Shown: positions 1 through 5,436 of the stretch, one piece after another
Layout of the letters: every line of letters begins with the position of its first letter
Numbering within the stretch: the stretch's first letter is position 1
NCBI GenBank assembly: GCA_017958465.1
Contig: JAGDCQ010000090.1
Span: forward strand, 1 to 9,578
Origin: Lachnospiraceae bacterium
GTDB lineage: Bacteria > Bacillota > Clostridia > Lachnospirales > Lachnospiraceae
Direction of reading: 5' to 3'
Length of the DNA stretch: 9,578 nucleotides
Translations under genes and position numbers: made by a program
The notes under the pieces: generated by a model
What the model saw: only the letters and a program-made list of their open reading frames with translations
Databases searched by the model: none
Told to the model about the DNA's origin: nothing

Positions 1-1
1 C

Positions 2-583
2 ATCGCTTACGTCGGAAACACCCACAATTATGAGGATGGCGCAGCGCTGACAGAGGCACTGTGCGAAAAGCTCGGCTACAAGGGAAAGGTTGCGATCCTT
101 GTGGGGAGCGTGGGCGCGCCCTGCCACGAGGACAGAGCAAGAGGCGCAAAGGACACTGTGGCGAAATACAAGGATATGGAGATCGTGGCAACGGAGTATG
201 ACATGGATTCCATAGACCTGGCCTACGAGCTGACTGTCAAGATCCTCAAAGCGAACCCTGACCTTGACGGGATCATCTGCTGCAATATGAGCAACCCCGT
301 GGGGGCTGCAAGGGCTGTTACGGAGATGAAGAGCGACACCGTCATCGTAGGCATGGACCACGACCGGGAGGCACTGCGCTACCTGAAGGAAGGCATAATC
401 TACTGTCTTGGAGTGCAGGATTGCTATTCAATCGGTTTTGATACGCTCCAGACCGCGGTAAAGATCGCGGACGGCAAGGTTCCGGGCGACATCTTCCCGG
501 AGCAGAAGAGCGAGATAACGACTGTAATATATCAAAGGGATGCGGCTTTGATGCTTGAGCTGCTGTACGGTGACATGTCATGA
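2..583 (+). CDS. Sugar-binding protein, periplasmic-binding fold type I (5' partial)
   Basis: The reading frame is open from base 2, so the start lies upstream of the window; the GTG at 101 is internal, because the 33 codons before it already read as the same fold. The visible 193 residues form the C-terminal part of a ribose/galactose-type periplasmic binding protein (Peripla_BP_4 like). The pattern includes GKVAILVGS followed by an R-G-A helix (a typical beta strand and helix pair), NPDLDGIICCN, TVIVGMDHD and the closing GVQDCYSIGFDTLQTAVKIADGK segment, which corresponds to the family's VGfD...Q.p...G signature. Such proteins bind a sugar outside the membrane and either feed an ABC importer or present the sugar to a membrane sensor. 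Here the stop codon overlaps the start of a Cache-GGDEF cyclase (ATGA), which suggests translational coupling and a sensor role. The N-terminus is missing, so export or a lipobox cannot be judged. Confidence 0.85.
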   Translation: MAYVGNTHNYEDGAALTEALCEKLGYKGKVAILVGSVGAPCHEDRARGAKDTVAKYKDMEIVATEYDMDSIDLAYELTVKILKANPDLDGIICCNMSNPVGAARAVTEMKSDTVIVGMDHDREALRYLKEGIIYCLGVQDCYSIGFDTLQTAVKIADGKVPGDIFPEQKSEITTVIYQRDAALMLELLYGDMS

Positions 584-2085
584 AAAGGATAAGGATCACC
601 AGGAAAAACTTTATACTTACCGTGATCGTGGGAGCTTTAGTACTTCTCACGTTTGTTATCGCGAATACCATCCATTCCTCGCGGCAGACGATCGCTGCAA
701 CTGACGAGGCTGTTTCCGCTGTGAGCTCCTTCTACCTTGAGGCTATGGCCGACCGCCGGTCAAAGACAGTCACAAACCTGATCAACAATAATGTCGATCA
801 GATGAAGAAGGCGCTCGATTTCATCAGGGATGAAGGCGTCGCCACATAGGATGAGCTAAGGGAGACTATCGGTAAAGTTAAGGCGCTGCTGGTGCTGAAC
901 AGGTTTGCGCTGGTGGACGAGGACAATGTCGTTTATACCCAGTATACGACTTATTCGGGCGGAAGCAGGCATGATTTCCTGAATGACAGTGAAATGGACG
1001 GGCTGAATATCAGTATCGTTTTCCCGTACGGATCGCCAAAGCAGCTGTGTCTTGCGATCCCCACAGAGAATCTGACACTTGCGGGAAAGCGCATGAAAGC
1101 CTGCTTTGTCCAGATAGATATCAATGAGATAGTGGACCTGCTGGCTTTTGATGACGAGGGCAGAACGTACTTTGCCATTTACGCGCCGGGCGGCGAAAAC
1201 CTCTCTGACACAGAGCTTGGACCGTTTATAGCAAAGCAGAACATTTTTGAGGCTATAAGCGGTGTAGTTGCAGAGGGATCGCTTCAAAAGATCAACAAGG
1301 ATTTTGAAAAAGATATAGAAGGCACTATGACCTTTAGGGCGAACGGTGTCGCAGAAACATTGAGTTACGTTCCCGTTGAAGGTACGGACTGGGAGATGGC
1401 GGTGCTCATCCGCGAAAGCGTGATCAACGAGCGCATCCGCGACATCAGCGAAAACAGCCTTGATGCCAGCCGAAAGCAGATCGCGTCCACACTTGCTCTT
1501 GTGGTGCTGTTTGGTACCGTACTTTTGCTTGAGCTGAGGATAATGGCGAACAACAGGCTTGCTGCTGAAAAAGCCAACAGCAAGGCCTTAAAGACCATGG
1601 CAAATACAGACGCCCTCACAGGTGTCAGGAACAAGCTTGCTTATTCCGAGCAGGAGACTGCGCTGAACCACAGGATCAGTGGCGGGGAGATAGAAGAGTT
1701 GGCGGTGGTTGTCTGCGATATCAACGGACTTAAGTTCGTAAACGATACAGAAGGCCATGCCGCGGGCGACAAGCTGATAAAGGACGCCAGTGCCCTTATC
1801 TGCGAATATTTCGACCACGGTGCTGTTTTCAGGATCGGCGGCGATGAATTTGTCGTCATCCTGCAGGGCAGGGGTTTTGAACTGATGGAAGAGGACGTTA
1901 AGGCCTTCAACCACAAGGCCGAGGAGAATATCAAAAAAGGCGGGGTTGTGGTATCTCTCGGGTATTCAGTGCTTTCGCCCTCAGATACGGAGCTTCGCAA
2001 CGTTTTTGACAGGGCGGACCAGATGATGTACGCAAGAAAGCAGGCGCTCAAAGAGATGGGTGCCCACACAAGGGATTCCGTATAA
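580..2085 (+). pseudogene. Membrane diguanylate cyclase (Cache-GGDEF) interrupted by an in-frame TAG
   Basis: A single frame of 501 codons plus stop, broken only by TAG at codon 90 (847-849). Before it lie 89 codons: basic start, TM segment about residues 11-30, then an amphipathic helix. After it the same frame continues without a break. The sensor domain ends with SYVPVEGTDWEMAVLI, a typical Cache ending, followed by TM2 at about 302-323 and a GGDEF domain at about 341-490. The cyclase residues look intact: DINGLKFVND metal-binding segment, GHAAGD, and GGDEF at 420-424 (1837-1851). These enzymes join two GTP into c-di-GMP. The RxxD inhibitory site six to nine residues before GGDEF is absent (FDHG instead). 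The start overlaps the upstream stop (ATGA), with GGTGA about 6 bases before it. If UAG is read as stop, the cell makes an 89-residue membrane peptide; the next GTG (892) has no well-spaced ribosome-binding site. Family call is firm; functionality is open. Confidence 0.85.
847..849 (+). other. In-frame amber codon inside the cyclase gene
   Basis: TAG sits between codons for GVAT and DELRETIGKVKALL. The flanking frame stays coding on both sides without any shift, so one base accounts for the break; a C-to-T change of CAG (Gln) would be the simplest origin. All other complete genes in the window end in TAA or TGA, so TAG is not otherwise used as a terminator here, though the sample is only six stops. 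Confidence 0.9.
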
Positions 2086-2101
2086 AAACGGGGCTTTCCG
2101 G

Positions 2102-2127
2102 AAACCGGCACCAAAACTATCCGGTTT
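2102..2127. terminator. Possible hairpin between convergent genes
   Basis: Arms AAACCGG (2102-2108) and CCGGTTT (2121-2127) can form a 7-bp stem with a 12-base loop, in the 97-base spacer where the cyclase and the LacI-type regulator converge. It is placed where a shared terminator would be expected. There is no T-run right after the stem on either strand; on the minus strand a TTTTT occurs about 8-13 bases past the stem. The terminator role is therefore weakly supported. Confidence 0.3.
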
Positions 2128-2182
2128 GGTCCAAACGATCCGAATCAGTCCAAACAGCTTGTTTCCGTCAGAACAGCGCGTT

Positions 2183-3214
2183 TCAGTCCAGAGAACTCTT
2201 TCGCCACACGGGAGTGGTTGCGACAAGGGTTTTTGTATAAGGGATATCCGGTGTTTTTATGCGGTTTAAGAGGATGTCCGCAGCCCTTCGTCCGATCTCC
2301 ACACCGGGGATCGTGACTGTTGTGAGGGGCGGGTCTGCGAGAGCAGACTGGGTGATGCCGTCAAAACCGGTCACCATGATGTCATTCGGGATCGAAAGCC
2401 CCTTTTGCTTAAGGGCATATATCATGTGGATGGCAAGGTAGTCGTTCGCACATACAAACGCGTCCGGCAGGACTGCAAGGCGGTCCAATTGTCCTGCGAT
2501 CCAGTCCGTATCTCCGTAAGGACTGGAGTCGGGAGCCAGGATGCTATATTTATAGGGGTCTTCAAGCCCCAGGGTTTCAGAAGCGATACAGAGCCCGGAA
2601 AAACGGTCGTGGAAACTGCCGCAGTGCTCTTTGTCGCCAAAGAAGCCTATTTTTTTTGCGCCTTTATCCTTCAGGCGCTTAACAACCTCTATGATGCTGG
2701 ATACGTTCTCCATAGAGATAAAATCGCAGCGCATCAGCTTTCTTGTGGAAGCAGTCGGACTGTCGATCATGATGGTGGGGAGCCCAAGATCGCAGATAAA
2801 ATCGAGGTATTCGGGATCGAACATCTCGATCCCCACGATCCCTGCTGTCTGCTCCGGGATAAAGTGGGGAGGAAGCTCCTTTGCATCGAGCTCGTCCTTT
2901 GAGATCTCAAACATCCTCATAGTGTAGCCCGCGCGGCAGATCTGGTCCGTGAAGGTAGTTACAAAGAAAGTACCAAAGTGATAGTCTACAGGCATATTTG
3001 CGGTAAGGAGCGCGATAGTCTTGCCGGAGGGATCAGGGCCTGCAGCCTCTGTTGCAACAGGAAGCCTGTACCCAAGCTCTTCGGCTTTTTTTAATATAAG
3101 AGTCTTAGTGGCGGCGGGAACCGCGCCCCTGCCGTTAAAGACCTTAGATACTGTATTCCTTGAAAGTCCGCAGGCGTCGGCGATATCCTGCATGGTTACC
3201 CTTTTGCTGTTCAT
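2183..3214 (-). CDS. LacI-family transcriptional regulator
   Basis: A 343-residue repressor of the usual LacI length. The N-terminus has the helix-turn-helix (about residues 6-27: TMQDIADACGLSRNTVSKVFNG) followed by the helix AATKTLILKKAEELGY. From residue 66 a type I periplasmic-binding effector domain follows, with IALLTA, KKIGFFGD, PDAFVCANDYLAIHMI and the family signature VTGFDG near the C-terminus. It would bind operator DNA in the cytoplasm and release it on binding a sugar or sugar phosphate. The ATG at 3212-3214 is preceded by AAGGAAAGGTG at a suitable distance. It is divergent from the transporter/glycosidase operon, so that operon and itself are the likely targets. Odd point: the hinge segment after GYR (LPVATEAAGPDPSG) lacks the common P-N-x-x-A-R-x-L hinge helix, including the leucine that usually wedges into a central CpG. 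The effector is unknown; a fructan-derived sugar is an inference from the neighbours. Confidence 0.93.
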   Translation of the reverse strand: MNSKRVTMQDIADACGLSRNTVSKVFNGRGAVPAATKTLILKKAEELGYRLPVATEAAGPDPSGKTIALLTANMPVDYHFGTFFVTTFTDQICRAGYTMRMFEISKDELDAKELPPHFIPEQTAGIVGIEMFDPEYLDFICDLGLPTIMIDSPTASTRKLMRCDFISMENVSSIIEVVKRLKDKGAKKIGFFGDKEHCGSFHDRFSGLCIASETLGLEDPYKYSILAPDSSPYGDTDWIAGQLDRLAVLPDAFVCANDYLAIHMIYALKQKGLSIPNDIMVTGFDGITQSALADPPLTTVTIPGVEIGRRAADILLNRIKTPDIPYTKTLVATTPVWRKSSLD

Positions 3215-3244
3215 TTCTCAAACACCTTTCCTTAAGTTGTTTTT

Positions 3245-3273
3245 ATTCTAACATAGCTCACCTCATAAAACAA
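3245..3273 (-). promoter_or_regulatory. Predicted sigma-A promoter of the LacI-type regulator
   Basis: On the minus strand, -35 TTGTTT (3268-3273) and -10 TAGAAT (3245-3250) are separated by 17 bases, and the -10 carries a TG one base upstream (extended -10, TGTTAGAAT). The -10 matches the consensus at 5 of 6 positions, the -35 only at 3 of 6, which the extended -10 could offset. The ribosome-binding site and ATG follow about 30 bases further. Confidence 0.6.
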
Positions 3274-3274
3274 G

Positions 3275-3289
3275 TTTACAAAATGTAAA
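3275..3289. promoter_or_regulatory. Perfect inverted repeat TTTACA-AAA-TGTAAA, candidate operator
   Basis: Six-base perfect arms around a 3-base centre. It abuts the predicted -35 of the regulator gene and shares its TGTAAA half with the repeats in the leader of the transporter operon. That position and the shared half-site suggest an operator for the divergent regulator (autoregulation). The odd, CpG-free centre is unlike the classical LacI-family operator TGTAAACGTTTACA, so the binding protein could also be another one. Confidence 0.5.
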
Positions 3290-3339
3290 AATTTCCGACC
3301 TCAATCTGTGAATAATGTACATATCATATCCGGATTCCA

Positions 3340-3352
3340 GTGCAAAGTGCAC
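3340..3352. promoter_or_regulatory. Inverted repeat GTGCA-AAG-TGCAC, candidate protein-binding site
   Basis: Five-base perfect arms with a 3-base centre, about 70 bases upstream of the predicted start of the transporter operon, a common location for an activator. It has the same geometry and the same CA-AAR-TG core as the repeat at 3275-3289, with centres 64 bases apart (close to six helical turns). Function is inferred only from position and symmetry. Confidence 0.35.
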
Positions 3353-3380
3353 AAAAATCAAAAACTTTATTTAGCCACTC

Positions 3381-3409
3381 TTGACATACTCGTCAACAAG
3401 ATGTAAAAT
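3381..3409 (+). promoter_or_regulatory. Predicted sigma-A promoter of the transporter/glycosidase operon
   Basis: Consensus -35 TTGACA (3381-3386), a 17-base spacer and -10 TAAAAT (3404-3409, 5 of 6). Transcription would start near 3416, giving a leader of about 93 bases before the first permease gene. An inverted repeat TTGAC-6-GTCAA (3381-3396) overlaps the -35 box and could be a further regulator contact. A promoter this close to consensus normally needs a repressor, which fits the adjacent operator-like sites. Confidence 0.8.
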
Positions 3410-3464
3410 CACGATTGAAAACGTAAACAATGTAAACCAGTGTAAACCGAAACACTTTTGTAAA
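3402..3464 (+). repeat. Cluster of TGTAAA(C) direct repeats
   Basis: TGTAAA-type half-sites start at 3402, 3422 (as CGTAAAC), 3431, 3441 and 3459, all in the same orientation; the spacings 20, 9, 10 and 18 are near whole helical turns. The first overlaps the -10 box, the others lie in the 5' leader of the operon. TGTAAAC is exactly one half of the common LacI-family operator TGTAAACGTTTACA. The array could carry several repressor contacts or serve a direct-repeat binder. Confidence 0.55.
3415..3430. promoter_or_regulatory. cre-like operator on the transcription start
   Basis: TTGAAAACGTAAACAA matches the Bacillus subtilis cre consensus WTGNAARCGNWWWCA at every position and also reads as an imperfect palindrome about the central CG (TTG-3-ACGT-3-CAA). 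It covers the predicted transcription start, the classic position for repression by a LacI-family protein. It may be bound by CcpA (catabolite repression), by the divergent LacI-family regulator, or by both. Confidence 0.65.
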
Positions 3465-3508
3465 GTTCAAAAACACGTTTCATCAGGTATACATTAAGGA
3501 GGATCGGA

Positions 3509-4474
3509 ATGGGTTTTGTAAAAAAGAGCACAGCCCTTAAAACCAGGCGTATAAAGCAGCCCTTCAGAAAACGGCTGTTTACATTTCGAAACAACAGTCC
3601 ATATCTAATAATGCTCCTTCCGGCAGTGGTAACAGTCTTTCTTTTCAGTTATCTGCCCATCTACGGAGTCCTCATCGCCTTTCAGGACTTTATGCCGGGA
3701 GACAGGATATTTGCAGATACCACCATCTGGGTGGGTTTCAGGAATTTTGAGCGCTTCTTCACGGATGTCCAGTTCTGGCCGCTTATGAAGAACACCTTTC
3801 TTCTTTGCATATACGGCTTCATCATCGGCTTCCCGCTCCCCATCATAGTCGCCCTGTCGCTGAACGCAGTACGTGGAAAGCGTGCGGGAAAGGTGCTCCA
3901 GACCATTTACACGGCGCCCCACTTTATTTCCCTTGTGGTGCTGGTCGGTATGTTAAGGCTGTTCTTTGGCCGTTACGGACTCGTAAACAATGCGATGGCC
4001 GGGCTTGGAGCCGAGAGGATCTCGTTCTTCCTTGAAAATCCCGCCTTCCGCCCCTTGTATATCCTTTCCAGCAACTGGCAGGACTTCGGCTGGAGCGCAG
4101 TTATCTACATAGCCGCTCTTTCAAACGTCGATCCCCAGCTCCACGAGGCAGCCATGATCGACGGCGCAAGCCGCCTGCAGCGTATCTTCCATGTTGATAT
4201 CCCCGCCATCATGCCTATGATCAGCGTGATGCTCATCATGTCCATAGGCGGACTGATGGGTGTTGGTTACGAAAAGGCGCTGCTCATGCAGACAGACGGA
4301 AACCTGGGCGTAAGCGAGCTTATCGCAACCTACGTATACAAAAAAGGTCTGACGGGTGTTCCCGACCAGGCTTACGCAACGGCAATAGGCCTCTTCAACT
4401 CGGTAATAAACGTGATCCTTCTGATAATCGCCAACACTACATCAAAGCGGTTCTCGGAAAACTCGCTGTGGTAA
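3509..4474 (+). CDS. Sugar ABC importer permease, LplB type
   Basis: A 321-residue inner-membrane permease, first gene of the operon, with AAGGAGG (3496-3502) six bases before the ATG. It has a basic N-terminal tail and about six membrane segments: roughly residues 33-57, 95-120, 135-153, 190-205, 234-253 and 292-309. The EAA loop that docks on the ATPase is clear at 213-232 (EAAMIDGAS...I...DIP). Length and the opening N-x-P-Y-L-x-x-L-P motif match the LplB group of carbohydrate permeases (CUT1-like, COG4209) that work with large LipO-type binding proteins. It should form a heterodimer with the product of the next gene and carry an oligosaccharide inward. The gap to the next gene is only 10 bases. 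The substrate cannot be read from the permease; the GH32-like gene downstream points to fructo-oligosaccharides. Confidence 0.93.
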   Translation: MGFVKKSTALKTRRIKQPFRKRLFTFRNNSPYLIMLLPAVVTVFLFSYLPIYGVLIAFQDFMPGDRIFADTTIWVGFRNFERFFTDVQFWPLMKNTFLLCIYGFIIGFPLPIIVALSLNAVRGKRAGKVLQTIYTAPHFISLVVLVGMLRLFFGRYGLVNNAMAGLGAERISFFLENPAFRPLYILSSNWQDFGWSAVIYIAALSNVDPQLHEAAMIDGASRLQRIFHVDIPAIMPMISVMLIMSIGGLMGVGYEKALLMQTDGNLGVSELIATYVYKKGLTGVPDQAYATAIGLFNSVINVILLIIANTTSKRFSENSLW

Positions 4475-4484
4475 GGAGAAGGGT

Positions 4485-5423
4485 ATGAAACAGACATTAA
4501 GCATAAACCGGACAAGCACGGCTTTACACACAGGGCGCGGCGCAAATCACAGCGCAAAGCGCAGTGATAAAGTGTTCTTCGTTATAAACGCATTGTTCCT
4601 TGGGCTCCTTGCGGTGCTGATAATATATCCGCTCTATTTCATAATAATCGCCGCAATATCGGATCCGGACGCGGTGCTTGCGGGAAGGGTGGTGCTTTAT
4701 CCTGTAAACATCACCTGGGACGGCTTCAAAAAGGTATTGGAAAGACAGGATATATGGACGGGCTACAGAAACACCATCATCTACACAGTGGAAACAGTTG
4801 CCCTGTCGCTCCTGGTAACGATCCCCGCGGGCTGGGCTTTAAGCAGAAAACAGCTTCCGGGAAGGAAGTTCTGGATGGTGTTCTTTATCATCCCCATGTT
4901 CTTTGGAGGCGGTCTTATCCCTTTCTACAACGTAATGAGCAGGCTGCACCTGATCAACTCCGCGGGAGCGATAGTGCTTCCGGCGATACTTTCGGTCTGG
5001 AACCTGTTCATGACAAAGACTTTCTTTGAATCGTCCATACCCGAAGGACTGCTTGAGGCCGCAAGGATCGACGGCGCAGGGAAGTTCCGCACTTTCCTTG
5101 TCATAGTCGTTCCGCTCTCGAAAGCCATCATTGCGGTAATGGCGCTGTATTACGCTGTAGGCCAGTGGAACAGCTACTTTAACGCCATGATCTTTCTTCA
5201 GGACGAAAAGATGTACCCGCTCCAGCTTGTACTAAAGGAGATCCTCATTGCTTCTGAAAGCACGGTGGGAGGCAGCGGCGAGACCATCCTGCAGCAGTAC
5301 AGGCTCGCAAACCAGCTGAAATACGTATCTGTCATAATTTCAAGTATCCCTGTCCTGTGCCTGTACCCCTTCGTACAGAAATACTTCGCACAGGGCGTGA
5401 TGATAGGATCTTTGAAGGATTAA
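4485..5423 (+). CDS. Sugar ABC importer permease, YtcP/AraQ type
   Basis: The second permease half, 312 residues, with membrane segments at about residues 31-55, 96-120, 130-147, 160-178, 205-225 and 280-297. The EAA loop lies at 191-210 (EAARIDGAG...VVP), and the C-terminus is the usual F-x-Q-G-V-M-I-G-S-L-K-D (COG0395, CarB/YtcP group). The ribosome-binding site TAAGGAG overlaps the stop of the preceding gene, so the two permeases are very probably translated together. The N-terminal 28 residues before the first membrane segment are polar and longer than needed; a later start is possible, but no better in-frame start with a ribosome-binding site is seen. No ATPase gene follows; a shared MsmX-like ATPase made elsewhere must be assumed. 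Confidence 0.93.
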   Translation: MKQTLSINRTSTALHTGRGANHSAKRSDKVFFVINALFLGLLAVLIIYPLYFIIIAAISDPDAVLAGRVVLYPVNITWDGFKKVLERQDIWTGYRNTIIYTVETVALSLLVTIPAGWALSRKQLPGRKFWMVFFIIPMFFGGGLIPFYNVMSRLHLINSAGAIVLPAILSVWNLFMTKTFFESSIPEGLLEAARIDGAGKFRTFLVIVVPLSKAIIAVMALYYAVGQWNSYFNAMIFLQDEKMYPLQLVLKEILIASESTVGGSGETILQQYRLANQLKYVSVIISSIPVLCLYPFVQKYFAQGVMIGSLKD

Positions 5424-5436
5424 AAGGAGGAAAAAG

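Noticed and set aside
847..849. Pyrrolysine or selenocysteine insertion
   Set aside because: Selenocysteine uses TGA, not TAG. Pyrrolysine is known from methylamine methyltransferases, and nothing in a Cache domain or in the neighbourhood points to pyl genes.
892..2085. Independent gene starting at GTG 892
   Set aside because: The frame is continuous with 580-846 across the TAG; a start at 892 would remove TM1 and part of the Cache domain. The nearby AAGGGAG (858-864) is too far from 892, and no ATG, GTG or TTG follows it at normal distance.
2405..2902. Open frame on the plus strand (165 codons) opposite the LacI-type regulator
   Set aside because: The minus strand carries a full LacI-family protein with all signatures; the plus frame has no ribosome-binding site or recognisable domain.
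3328..3335. Palindrome ATCCGGAT
   Set aside because: An isolated 8-base palindrome with no matching partner or motif nearby; expected by chance.
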